The notes: generated by a model not told the origin, from the sequence alone. A stretch of 24,928 bases of DNA from Holophagaceae bacterium UBA692 (GCA_002297665.1 DBMS01000210.1:3349-28276), one strand, 5' to 3'. Shown: positions 17,146 to 24,446, numbered from the stretch's first letter. Made by a program: numbers and translations.

Positions 17146-17968
17146 CGCGCGCCCGTTCCAGGGCGAGCATCACCCGCTTGCGCCCCTCTCCCCAGTGGTA
17201 GCCCCCGAGGGCTCCTGATCCCTGGATGATGCGGTGGCACGGAATGAGCCAGGCGATGGGGTTCCTGCCCACGGCAGCCCCCACCGCCCGGCTCGCCCCG
17301 GGCGCGCCCAGGGTGCGGGCCAGGTCGCCGTACGAGAGCACGCGGCCCTCGGGAATGGCCAGCAGGGCCTCCCACACCCGGAGCTGGAACGGGGACCCCT
17401 GGAGCAGCAGGGAGAGGGGCCTTCCCGCCTCGCCCCGGAAGCGGGCACCGAGGGCCTCGGCCAGGTGCGGGAGCGCCTCGCGCCGGAACTCCGCCCGGGG
17501 CCAGCGGGCCCGCAGCTCCGCCAGGGCGGGGCCGGGGTCGTCCCCCTCCAGGAAGGAGAGCCCGCACAGGCGCCCGTCCAGGGCCGCGAGGAGGGCCGGG
17601 CCGAAGGGCGTGGGCGCCACCGTCCAGGCCACCCGCACCCCGCTGCCGAGGTCCTTGAACTGGCCGGGCGTCATGCCCTCCAGGGTCAGGAACAGGTCGT
17701 GGAGGCGGCTGGGGCTGGACAGTCCCAGCTCCACGCTGGCCTCCAGCACGGAGCGGGAGTCCCGCAGGAGGTCCCGGGCCTCCCGGAGGGTCAGGTACTG
17801 GAGGAACCGCTTGGGGCTGATGCCCGCCCACCGCTGGAACATCCGCTGGAAATGGAATTCGCTCACCCCGGCCTGGGCGGCCACGTCCGAAAGGCGCGGC
17901 TGGTCCCGCACGCTTTCGCAGAGGAACCGGATGGCCCTGGCGCACCGCGTGAAATCGCTCTCGGACAT
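17135..17968 (-). CDS. AraC-type HTH fused to O6-alkylguanine-DNA alkyltransferase (Ada C-terminal half)
   Basis: The N-terminal AraC double helix-turn-helix (about residues 5-105) includes SDVAAQAGVSEFHFQRMFQR and SPKRFLQYLTLREARDLL. The Ogt domain (about 115-275) carries RVWEALLAIPEGRVLSYGDLA, the acceptor motif PCHRII (Cys244) and GGYHWG. The family repairs O6-methylguanine by irreversible transfer to the Cys. Compared with E. coli Ada, the N-terminal zinc/Cys domain that senses methylphosphotriesters is missing, which leaves an Ada-like 277-aa protein. The ATG at 17968 is preceded by GGAGGG at 7 nt; the frame is open far upstream but passes through another gene. It is 59 bases downstream of the LmbE-type gene, probably co-transcribed. 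Confidence 0.9.
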   Translation of the reverse strand: MSESDFTRCARAIRFLCESVRDQPRLSDVAAQAGVSEFHFQRMFQRWAGISPKRFLQYLTLREARDLLRDSRSVLEASVELGLSSPSRLHDLFLTLEGMTPGQFKDLGSGVRVAWTVAPTPFGPALLAALDGRLCGLSFLEGDDPGPALAELRARWPRAEFRREALPHLAEALGARFRGEAGRPLSLLLQGSPFQLRVWEALLAIPEGRVLSYGDLARTLGAPGASRAVGAAVGRNPIAWLIPCHRIIQGSGALGGYHWGEGRKRVMLALERARVSA

Positions 17969-17973
17969 GGCAA

Positions 17974-18008
17974 TCCCTCCGGAACCCAGCTTCGGGCCGC
18001 CGGAGGGA
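17974..18008 (-). promoter_or_regulatory. Hairpin that would bury the Shine-Dalgarno site of the alkyltransferase gene
   Basis: On the minus-strand transcript UCCCUCCGG (18008-18000) pairs perfectly with CCGGAGGGA (17982-17974) across a 17-nt loop. The second arm contains the GGAGG used by the start at 17968. It lies between the LmbE-type and methyltransferase genes and has no U-run, so translational control is more likely than termination. Confidence 0.45.
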
Positions 18009-18027
18009 GGCCGCAATCCGGATCTTG

Positions 18028-18894
18028 CTACGGAATCCGGAAGATGGCGGCGAGGTCGCCGCCCGTGGGGATGATGCGCCCGGCCTTGAGGCAGGTCTCG
18101 AAGCCGCCCCGCACCCAGTCCCGGACGCGGTAGAGGGAGGCGAAGTTCCAGGCCGGCGTGGCCTCGCCCTGGCCGCCCACGATCTCGCCGCCGCGGCGGA
18201 CGTTGTCCGACATCCAGGAGGGCAGGGTGAGGTGGTAGGGGTTGCGCATCACTTCGCCCTTGTGGAAGGACGTGGCCGCCACCAGGTCCGCCACCTCCCC
18301 GGGGGTGGACTGGATCATGAGGTTGGGGTCGGTCATGGGGTGCCAGTACTCGGTCTCGATGACGCGGCACTTGAAGGCGGGGCCCAGGGTCTTCAGGGCG
18401 TCCACCACCAGGTGGTGGGTGCCCAGGTGGGTGCTGTTCCAGTCCTGGTCGTGGGGGATCACCACCAGCGTGGGGCGGTGGTAGGAAAGGATCTGGGCGA
18501 TGGTCTCCACCGAGGTGGCCCAGCCGTCGGGGTTGCCGCCCCGGGTCTTGGGATTCACGCTGGCGAGGCCGTTCTGCCGGGTGGTGATCAGCTCGAAGCC
18601 CAGGAAATGGCAGGCCCCGTACATCTCCTGGAGGCGGGCTTCCTGGCGGTCCACGCGGCTGCCCTGGGTCACGGCCACCACGCACACGCGGTAGCTGAGC
18701 TCCCGGCGCAGGCGCAGGGTCAGGGCGCCGGTGATGGACTCGTCGTCGGGGTGCGGGGCGAAGACCAGAACCCGGGGGGCGTTGTCCATGAGCCGGGGCG
18801 CGGGGGCGGGGGGCAGCTCGCCCAGGGGCATGGCCCGGGCCTCCTCCTGCAGCTTGACGTATTCCTCAACGTAGTGGGTGTAGGGATGACTCAC
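18028..18894 (-). CDS. PIG-L/LmbE-family deacetylase
   Basis: This 288-aa protein has the zinc motif PHPDDE (residues 47-52), a helix with RQEARLQEMYGACHFLGF, and the second metal block HDQDWNSTHLGTHH. PIG-L enzymes remove acetyl groups from N-acetylglucosamine-type substrates. The sequence around it (HYVEEYVKLQEEARAMPLGE at the start, NPYHLTLP and DNVRRGGEIVGGQG later) resembles, from memory, the LmbE part of proteins linked to glucosamine-6-phosphate deaminase, so an amino-sugar substrate is plausible. The GTG at 18894 is preferred because AGGAG lies 8 nt upstream; an ATG at 18954 without such a site would add 20 residues. It sits between the lone HisKA-domain gene and the methyltransferase gene on the same strand. 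Confidence 0.88.
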   Translation of the reverse strand: MSHPYTHYVEEYVKLQEEARAMPLGELPPAPAPRLMDNAPRVLVFAPHPDDESITGALTLRLRRELSYRVCVVAVTQGSRVDRQEARLQEMYGACHFLGFELITTRQNGLASVNPKTRGGNPDGWATSVETIAQILSYHRPTLVVIPHDQDWNSTHLGTHHLVVDALKTLGPAFKCRVIETEYWHPMTDPNLMIQSTPGEVADLVAATSFHKGEVMRNPYHLTLPSWMSDNVRRGGEIVGGQGEATPAWNFASLYRVRDWVRGGFETCLKAGRIIPTGGDLAAIFRIP

Positions 18895-18969
18895 GGTCCT
18901 TACTCCTATGCCAGACGGATACCCATGAATACCACGATGCCCGGGGCCGGGCACCCCCTTATTGGATGC

Positions 18970-19227
18970 CTAACCCGGTAGGCTTTCCAGCGCTTTATCC
19001 AGCAGCCCGTTCATTTCCGAACACTGCTTCTGGATCCGCGAGGCGATCCGGGCGGCCTCGGGCGCGCCGCAGGTCTCCTCCAGCAGCTGAGCCATGAGGA
19101 GGATGCTGTTGAGCGGGTTGCGCAGGTCGTGGGCCAGCCTGCGCATCGCCTGGCGGTGGTCCGCCCTGGCCCCGGCCAGCGCGGACACCCGGCGCGCCTG
19201 CGTTTTGTGGAGGATTCGTGTCCGCAT
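18970..19227 (-). CDS. Small orphan histidine-kinase dimerisation (HisKA/DHp) domain protein
   Basis: An 85-aa protein made almost entirely of one DHp hairpin: a basic N-terminus, then RRLAHDLRNPLNSILLMAQL with the canonical H-box (phospho-acceptor His33), then a second helix ending at residue ~82. There is no HATPase domain in it, and the next ~75 bases downstream contain none in any frame before the LmbE-type gene. The ATG at 19227 has GGAGG 4 nt upstream. It could be a histidine phosphotransfer protein, a dimerisation decoy for another kinase, or the remnant of a longer kinase. The perfect H-box argues it is still functional. It is divergent from the exonuclease gene. Confidence 0.7.
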   Translation of the reverse strand: MRTRILHKTQARRVSALAGARADHRQAMRRLAHDLRNPLNSILLMAQLLEETCGAPEAARIASRIQKQCSEMNGLLDKALESLPG

Positions 19228-19293
19228 GGAGCCTCCGGGGCCGGGTTCTGGCTATGAGCGTAGGACCATTCACTAATTGTTCAATGCAAACCT

Positions 19294-19312
19294 GGTCCCG
19301 CCCGGCGGGACC
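19294..19312. repeat. Perfect GC-rich 19-bp palindrome between divergent genes
   Basis: GGTCCCGCC-C-GGCGGGACC lies 37 bases upstream of the exonuclease start and 66 bases upstream of the HisKA-domain gene. There is no T-run, and both flanking genes point away, so it is not a terminator. It may be an operator or a leader hairpin. Confidence 0.4.
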
Positions 19313-19349
19313 CGTTGCGCCGGGGGGCCATCCCTGCCTGAATGAGGTT

Positions 19350-20066
19350 ATGACTTTCGCCGATTTGACCTACCTCGTCGTGGACACCGAGACCACCGGG
19401 CTCAGCCCCGCCGCCGACCGGGTCGTGTCGGTGGCCGGCGTCTGGGTGCGGGCCGGGGAGGGCCTCATGCGCCGGGAGAGCTTCCTGGTGGACCCCGGCA
19501 TCCCCATCCCGCCCGAGGCCTCGGCCATCCACCACATCGTGGACCGGCACGTGGCTGGCGCCCCCGCCCTGGCCGAGGTGCTTCCCGTCTTCCAGAAGGA
19601 CGACTTCGACGCCTACGCCGCCCACAACGCCGCGTTCGACTTCGGGTTCCTGCCGCGGGCCGGGCGCCCGGTCCTTTGCACCATGCGCCTGGCCCGCAAG
19701 GTCTGGCCGAAGCTCGGCCGGTATTCCAACCAGTACCTGCGGTACCGCCTCTCCCTGGAGGTGGCCGAGGCGGAAGGCCTGCCCGCCCATGAAGCCCTTT
19801 CGGACGCCCTGGTGACGAGCCGCCTCCTGCTTCACGAGCTGGCCTGGCTCCGGGAGAATCCCCAGCCCGGCGTGGAGACCCTCCAGGACCTCATCGCCTG
19901 GGCCGAAGCCCCCAGCCTGCTGGAGACCTGCCAGTTCGGGAGCAAGCACCGGGGCGTGCCCTGGTCCCAGGTGCCCCGGGACTACCTCGCGTGGATGAAA
20001 CGGGAGGTCAAGGACATGGACCCGGACCTCCGGCACACCGTGGACCATTACCTGCAGCGGGTCTGA
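19350..20066 (+). CDS. DnaQ-fold 3'-5' exonuclease with DUF3820-like C-terminal segment
   Basis: The exonuclease domain (about residues 1-165) shows Exo I DTETTG (Asp12, Glu14), Exo II HNAAFDFGF, and Exo III HEALSDALVT (His and Asp five residues apart), the DEDDh set that uses two metal ions. The C-terminus (about 195-230) has FGSKHRGVPWSQVPRDYLAW, which matches the DUF3820 pattern seen in DnaQ-like nucleases of unknown specific role. At 238 aa it is the size of stand-alone exonucleases rather than a Pol III epsilon subunit with its polymerase-binding tail. The ATG at 19350 begins right at the domain; GAGG is only 2 nt upstream. Likely roles are DNA repair or RNA/DNA end trimming. Confidence 0.88.
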   Translation: MTFADLTYLVVDTETTGLSPAADRVVSVAGVWVRAGEGLMRRESFLVDPGIPIPPEASAIHHIVDRHVAGAPALAEVLPVFQKDDFDAYAAHNAAFDFGFLPRAGRPVLCTMRLARKVWPKLGRYSNQYLRYRLSLEVAEAEGLPAHEALSDALVTSRLLLHELAWLRENPQPGVETLQDLIAWAEAPSLLETCQFGSKHRGVPWSQVPRDYLAWMKREVKDMDPDLRHTVDHYLQRV

Positions 20067-20168
20067 ACGGCTGCCGGGCCCGGGTTGTGCGTTCCATCAC
20101 CAATTGTCCGGGCGTGGGATGCCGGCCCCGGGCCGTTCCGCGGGGCTGTTGCATATAAGATGAATATT

Positions 20169-20185
20169 GATTGATCTTATCAATC
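20169..20185. promoter_or_regulatory. 17-bp dyad GATTGAT-CTT-ATCAATC upstream of the transcarboxylase operon
   Basis: Perfect 7-base arms around a 3-base spacer lie in an AT-rich patch of otherwise GC-rich DNA. TATAAG at 20154-20159 could be a -10 element, which would put the dyad over the transcription start, a classic repressor position. No good -35 was found. Confidence 0.5.
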
Positions 20186-20280
20186 GTGGTCCGCGCGTTC
20201 GTTCATTCGATCCGTAAGCGAGGATTCACCGGTATTTTCCAGGCTCGCGAAATTCCGCTGACCCTACAATAGCGGTTCGA

Positions 20281-20332
20281 GGGCAGATCGAGGTCTGGTG
20301 GAGCCCCCGCCATGGTTGGCGCGGCTCTGCCC
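20281..20332 (+). promoter_or_regulatory. Possible stem in the operon leader
   Basis: GGGCAGA (20281-20287) can pair with TCTGCCC (20326-20332), enclosing a smaller CGCC/GGCG hairpin, 31 bases before the first start codon of the operon. No known riboswitch is recognised. Confidence 0.22.
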
Positions 20333-20362
20333 CCACTTTACCGAAACGCTTGGAGGAAGCGG

Positions 20363-21913
20363 ATGGACACCAAGGCCAAGAAGGAGATGCTCGAAAAGCT
20401 GCGCGGGGAGGCGCTCCTCGGGGGCGGCCAGGACCGCATCGACGCCCAGCACGCCAAGGGCAAGATGACCGCCCGCGAGCGGGTGGAGGCCTTCCTGGAC
20501 AAGGGCTCCTTCCGGGAGCTGGACGCCTTCGTGGCCCACCGCACCCACGACTTCCAGATGGACAGGAAGACGTTCCTGGGCGACAGCGTGGTCACCGGCT
20601 GGGGCCAGGTGGAAGGTCGCCCCGTCTACGTCTTCAGCCAGGACTTCACCGTCCTGGGCGGAAGCCTGGGCGAGGTGCACGCGGAGAAGATCTGCAAGGT
20701 GATGGACCTGGCCGTCAAGAACGGCGTGCCCGTGGTGGGCCTGAACGACAGCGGCGGCGCGCGGATCCAGGAGGGCGTGGTGAGCCTCGGCGCCTACGCG
20801 GACATCTTCCTGCGCAACACCCTGGCCTCGGGCGTGGTGCCCCAGATCAGCGCCATCCTCGGCCCCTGCGCGGGCGGCGCCGTCTACAGCCCGGCCCTCA
20901 CGGACTTCATCATGATGGTGAAGAAGACCAGCCACATGTTCATCACGGGCCCCGACGTGGTGAAGACCGTCACCCACGAGGACGTCTCCATGGACGACCT
21001 GGGCGGCGCGGGCATCCACGCCAGCAAGAGCGGCGTGGCCCACTTCGTGGCCGAGGACGAGAAGGATGCCCTGGCGGGCCTGCGCAACCTGCTGTCGTAC
21101 CTGCCCTCCAACAACATGGAGGACCCGCCCCGGGTGGAGACCGGCGACGACCCCGCCCGGCGGGAGGAGGCCCTCGACGCGATCGTTCCCGACGATCCCC
21201 GCAAGGCCTACGACATGCACGAGGTCATCGGCCACGTGGTGGACAACGGGGAGTTCCTGGAGGTCCACGCCGCCTTCGCGGGCAACATCATCGTGGGCTT
21301 CGCCCGCATGGACGGGCACACCGTGGGCATCGTGGCCAACCAGCCGATGGTGCTCGCCGGCGTCCTGGACATCGACGCCTCGGTGAAGGGGGCGCGCTTC
21401 GTGCGCTTCTGCGACGCCTTCAACATCCCCATCATCACCTTCGAGGACGTACCCGGCTTCATGCCCGGCGTTGACCAGGAGCACCGGGGCATCATCCTCC
21501 ACGGCGCCAAGCTGCTCTACGCCTACTGCGAGGCCACGGTGCCCAAGCTCACCGTCATCACCCGGAAGGCCTACGGAGGCGCCTACGACGTGATGAGCTC
21601 CAAGCACATCCGCGGCGACTACAACGTCTCCTGGCCCACGGGCGAGATCGCCGTCATGGGCCCCGACGGCGCGGTGAACATCATCTTCCGCAAGGAGATC
21701 GCCGAGGCCGCGGACCCCGCCGCCCGTCGCGCCGAGCTCATCGAGCTCTACAAGGACAAGTTCGCCAACCCCTTCGTGGCCGCGGGCCGGGGGTACCTGG
21801 ACGACGTGATCGATCCCGCCGACACGCGCGCCCGGCTCATCGAGGCCCTGCGGATCACCCGGAACAAGCGCGATTCGAACCCTCCACGCAAGCACAGCAC
21901 CATGCCTTTGTGA
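20363..21913 (+). CDS. Acyl-CoA carboxyltransferase beta subunit (methylmalonyl-CoA carboxyltransferase 12S / decarboxylase alpha type)
   Basis: This 516-aa protein has the two crotonase-like halves of the carboxyltransferase family. Early motifs are TARERVEAFLDKGSF and FTVLGGSLGEVHAEKI. The CoA-side site is NDSGGARIQEGV and GPCAGGAVYSPALTDFIMMV. The biotin-side half has FEDVPGFMPGVDQE and KAYGGAYDVMSSKHIRGD. These fit subunits acting on methylmalonyl-/propionyl-CoA. With the 5S-type and biotin-carrier genes downstream it would transfer CO2 between methylmalonyl-CoA and carboxybiotin in the cytoplasm. The ATG at 20363 has GGAGG 6 nt upstream; an upstream ATG at 20312 lacks one. It is the first gene of the operon, followed by the cupin after 8 bases. 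Substrate preference (propionyl versus other acyl-CoA) is inferred. Confidence 0.94.
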   Translation: MDTKAKKEMLEKLRGEALLGGGQDRIDAQHAKGKMTARERVEAFLDKGSFRELDAFVAHRTHDFQMDRKTFLGDSVVTGWGQVEGRPVYVFSQDFTVLGGSLGEVHAEKICKVMDLAVKNGVPVVGLNDSGGARIQEGVVSLGAYADIFLRNTLASGVVPQISAILGPCAGGAVYSPALTDFIMMVKKTSHMFITGPDVVKTVTHEDVSMDDLGGAGIHASKSGVAHFVAEDEKDALAGLRNLLSYLPSNNMEDPPRVETGDDPARREEALDAIVPDDPRKAYDMHEVIGHVVDNGEFLEVHAAFAGNIIVGFARMDGHTVGIVANQPMVLAGVLDIDASVKGARFVRFCDAFNIPIITFEDVPGFMPGVDQEHRGIILHGAKLLYAYCEATVPKLTVITRKAYGGAYDVMSSKHIRGDYNVSWPTGEIAVMGPDGAVNIIFRKEIAEAADPAARRAELIELYKDKFANPFVAAGRGYLDDVIDPADTRARLIEALRITRNKRDSNPPRKHSTMPL

Positions 21914-21921
21914 GGTGAGAG

Positions 21922-22254
21922 ATGGGCAACAAGACCAGCATCAAGGAACTCGCCAGGCACCTCGCCACGCCCTACAGCCACCTCGAACTCGGCCAGGTCA
22001 ACGACCACGCCGCCTACGTCATGAACTTCAAGGACGTGTTCCCCTTCCACCGGCACATCCAGGACGAGCTGTACCTGGTGCTCCAGGGGGAGATCACCAT
22101 CCGGTTCAAGAACGCGGCCCCCATCCGCCTGCGCAAGGGCGAGAGCACCGTCGTCCGGGCCTACACCACCCATTCCTCCGAATCCCTGGAGGGGGCGCTG
22201 GTGCTCATGGTCAAGCCCAAGGAAATGTTCCCCCATCCCTCTGAAGTGGAGTAG
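21922..22254 (+). CDS. Small single-domain cupin inside the transcarboxylase operon
   Basis: A 110-aa protein with a complete cupin: motif 1 PFHRHIQDELYLVLQGE (His43, His45, Glu49) and motif 2 ending in TTHS with His84, the usual four metal ligands. The ATG has GAGG 6 nt upstream; it starts 8 bases after the beta subunit and ends 5 bases before the 5S-type subunit, so it is surely co-transcribed. Cupins of this size may be isomerases, decarboxylases or ligand-binding regulators, and nothing in the sequence decides. Its place between two subunits of one enzyme suggests a job in the same pathway, for example on oxaloacetate or another oxo-acid, but this is speculation. Confidence 0.85.
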   Translation: MGNKTSIKELARHLATPYSHLELGQVNDHAAYVMNFKDVFPFHRHIQDELYLVLQGEITIRFKNAAPIRLRKGESTVVRAYTTHSSESLEGALVLMVKPKEMFPHPSEVE

Positions 22255-22259
22255 CGGAC

Positions 22260-23747
22260 ATGGCAGCCACCCCCCTGATGATCTGCGAGACCCTCCTGCG
22301 GGACGCGCACCAGAGCCTCCTGGCCACGCGCATGCGCACGGAGGACATGCTTCCCCTCTGCGAGGCCCTGGACGGGATCGGCTACTGGTCCCTGGAGGTG
22401 TGGGGCGGAGCCACGTTCGATTCCGCCATCCGGTTCCTGGGCGAGGATCCCTGGGAGCGCCTGCGGGCCCTCAAGAAGGCCTTGCCCAGGACGCGGCTCC
22501 AGATGCTGCTGCGCGGCCAGAACGTGGTCGGCTACAAGCACTACCCCGACGACATCCTGGAGCACTTCGTCGGCCTGGCCCGGAAGAACGGCATTGACGT
22601 TTTCCGCATCTTCGACGCCCTGAACGACCTGCGCAACATGGAACCCGCCATGCGCTTCGCCAAGGCCGCCGGCGGCCACGTGCAGGGGACCATCTCGTAC
22701 ACCATCAGCCCCTTCCATACCGACGCCGCCTTCGTGCAGATGGGCAAGGACCTGAAGTCCCTGGGGGCCGATTCCATCGCCCTCAAGGACATGGCCGGAC
22801 TGATCACCCCCTACGTCGCCTACGACCTCGTCAAGGCGCTCAAGGAGGAGGTGGGGCTCCCGGTGCAGCTGCACACCCACTACACCTCGGGCTTCGGTTC
22901 CGCCGCGCTCGTCAAGGCGGCGGAGGCCGGCGTGGACGTGGTGGACACGGCCATCTCGTCCATGTCCATGTCCACGTCCCAGCCCCCCACCGAGACCATC
23001 GTGGCCGCCCTCAAGGGCCAGCCCCGGGACACGGGCCTGGACCTGGGCCGGCTCGCCGACATCAGCCGGCGCATGGAGAAGGTCCGCAAGAAGTACGCGA
23101 GCTTCGAGGCGGGCGTGGCGGCCGTGGACGTCAACGTGCTCCAGTTCCAGGTGCCCGGCGGCATGCTGAGCAACCTCGTGGGCCAGTTGCGCTCCCAGGG
23201 CGCCATGGACAAGTACTACGACGTGCTGGACGAGATCCCCAGGGTGCGCAAGGAGATGGGCTATCCGCCCCTGGTGACCCCCTCCAGCCAGATCGTGGGC
23301 ACCCAGGCCACCCTCAACGTGGTGCTGGGCGAGCGGTACAAGGTGATCCCCGAGGAGGTGAAGCAGTACTTCCGGGGCTGCTACGGCAAGCCCCCGGCGC
23401 CCATGGATCCCGACATCCAGAAGCTGGCCATCGGCAGCGAGAAGCCCATCACCTGCCGCCCCGCCGAGCTCCTGGAGCCCGGGTGGGAGGCCGCGAAGAA
23501 GGAGATCGGGGACCTGGCCGAAAGCGACGAGGACATCTGCTCCTACGCGCTCTTCCCCCAGATCGCCAAGCCCTTCCTGGCCCGGCGCAGGCAGGGGCTG
23601 GGCGGCAAGGAGGAGGTGGCCGCGGCCATCGCCGCCGCGCTCTTCGCCCAGGCCGACGCCAAGGCCGCCAAGCCCGCCGCCGGGCCCGCGCCCGCGGCCT
23701 CCATGTGGAAGATGGCCGGCAGGACCGGCGCCCAGAGGGGATGGTGA
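22260..23747 (+). CDS. Carboxyltransferase 5S subunit / pyruvate carboxylase subunit B / OadA-type protein
   Basis: This 495-aa protein has the DRE-TIM-like carboxyltransferase barrel (about residues 5-280): LLRDAHQSLLATRM with metal ligand Asp15, MLLRGQNVVGYKHY, FRIFDALNDLRN, ADSIALKDMAGL with Lys176 (carbamylated in the family), and LHTHYTSG with His205 and His207. The PYC/OADA-type second domain follows, with VPGGMLSNL and PLVTPSSQIVGTQA. It resembles the Propionibacterium transcarboxylase 5S subunit closely by motif, down to EDPWERLR and the late DEDICSYALFPQ block. The C-terminus stops in an Ala/Pro-rich linker without a biotin domain, which is supplied by the next gene 4 bases downstream. 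Reaction: CO2 transfer between carboxybiotin and pyruvate/oxaloacetate. An oxaloacetate-decarboxylase role would need a membrane beta subunit, which is not here. Confidence 0.93.
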   Translation: MAATPLMICETLLRDAHQSLLATRMRTEDMLPLCEALDGIGYWSLEVWGGATFDSAIRFLGEDPWERLRALKKALPRTRLQMLLRGQNVVGYKHYPDDILEHFVGLARKNGIDVFRIFDALNDLRNMEPAMRFAKAAGGHVQGTISYTISPFHTDAAFVQMGKDLKSLGADSIALKDMAGLITPYVAYDLVKALKEEVGLPVQLHTHYTSGFGSAALVKAAEAGVDVVDTAISSMSMSTSQPPTETIVAALKGQPRDTGLDLGRLADISRRMEKVRKKYASFEAGVAAVDVNVLQFQVPGGMLSNLVGQLRSQGAMDKYYDVLDEIPRVRKEMGYPPLVTPSSQIVGTQATLNVVLGERYKVIPEEVKQYFRGCYGKPPAPMDPDIQKLAIGSEKPITCRPAELLEPGWEAAKKEIGDLAESDEDICSYALFPQIAKPFLARRRQGLGGKEEVAAAIAAALFAQADAKAAKPAAGPAPAASMWKMAGRTGAQRGW

Positions 23748-23751
23748 TCCG

Positions 23752-24228
23752 ATGCCCACGAAATTCAAGCTGACCCTCGAAGGCAACGCCTACGACGTGG
23801 AGCGCCGCGAAGGCCTCATGGTGGTCAACGGGGTGGAATTCTCCCTGGCCGCCAAGGAGAACCAGATCCTGGTCGCCGGCACCCCCCACACCGTCAAGCT
23901 CGGCTCCGGCGTGGCCGAGGTGGACGGCATCACCTACGCCATTTCCGCCGAGGGCCTGGAGGAACCCGCCCCGTCCAGGGGCCGGCGAACCGCCAGTACC
24001 GCCGCCGCCGCCGAGGCCGGCGCCCTGGTGGCCATCATGCCCGGGCTCATCATCAAGATCCTCAAGAAGGAAGGGGACCGGGTGGAGGCCGGCGAGGTGG
24101 TCCTCGTCCTGGAGGCCATGAAGATGCAGAACGAACTCCAGGCCAAGGCCGCGGGCGTCATCCGCCAGATGAACGTCAAGCAGGGCGACAACGTGGAGAT
24201 GCGCCAGGTGCTCTGCGTCATCGAGTAG
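23752..24228 (+). CDS. Biotin carboxyl carrier subunit (1.3S-type)
   Basis: The C-terminal biotinyl domain (about residues 90-158) has MPGLIIKILKKEGDRVEAGE and the biotinylation site EAMKM, with Lys124 as acceptor. The N-terminal part (1-70) is a small beta domain starting KFKLTLEGNAYDVE, like the start of 1.3S transcarboxylase and other carrier subunits. An Ala-rich linker joins them. At 158 aa it is a little longer than Propionibacterium 1.3S (~123 aa). It carries CO2 between the 12S-type and 5S-type subunits. It is the last gene of the operon; the ATG at 23752 follows the 5S stop by 4 bases, and a strong terminator follows. Confidence 0.94.
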   Translation: MPTKFKLTLEGNAYDVERREGLMVVNGVEFSLAAKENQILVAGTPHTVKLGSGVAEVDGITYAISAEGLEEPAPSRGRRTASTAAAAEAGALVAIMPGLIIKILKKEGDRVEAGEVVLVLEAMKMQNELQAKAAGVIRQMNVKQGDNVEMRQVLCVIE

Positions 24229-24262
24229 GCGGGTAATGAAAGGGGGCCCCTCTTCGCCGTTT

Positions 24263-24295
24263 CGGCCGCCCATGCCCTGGGCGGCCGGAATTTTT
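24263..24295 (+). terminator. Rho-independent terminator of the transcarboxylase operon
   Basis: Perfect 9-base arms CGGCCGCCC (24263-24271) and GGGCGGCCG (24279-24287) with a 7-nt loop are followed by GAA and TTTTT (24291-24295). It is 34 bases after the biotin-carrier stop. Confidence 0.85.
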
Positions 24296-24310
24296 CGGTG
24301 AACCCGGGTC

Positions 24311-24337
24311 TTGATTCGTTTTTTTTACGCCTATATT
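24311..24337 (+). promoter_or_regulatory. Weak promoter candidate upstream of vapBC
   Basis: TTGATT (24311-24316) and TATATT (24332-24337) are 15 bases apart across a T-tract, in AT-rich DNA after the operon terminator. The spacing is short, so this is a low-confidence call. The start codon of vapB is 140 bases further on. Confidence 0.22.
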
Positions 24338-24446
24338 GATCCGGGAGGCTGGTGGTTTCCAGCATTCCAGGGATGATGCCCCGGAAGGTTTGAACGTCCT
24401 TTTGAGCTTATTTTTACCATTTACTTATTCTGAATCTGACCCACAT

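Noticed and set aside
18931..18960. GC-rich inverted repeat (TGCCC/GGGCA) between the HisKA-domain and deacetylase genes as terminator
   Set aside because: Short arms, no T-run on the relevant strand, and the downstream gene is close; judged a chance hairpin.
24317..24330. T8 tract as a second terminator
   Set aside because: No hairpin directly precedes it; the true terminator hairpin is about 30 bases upstream.
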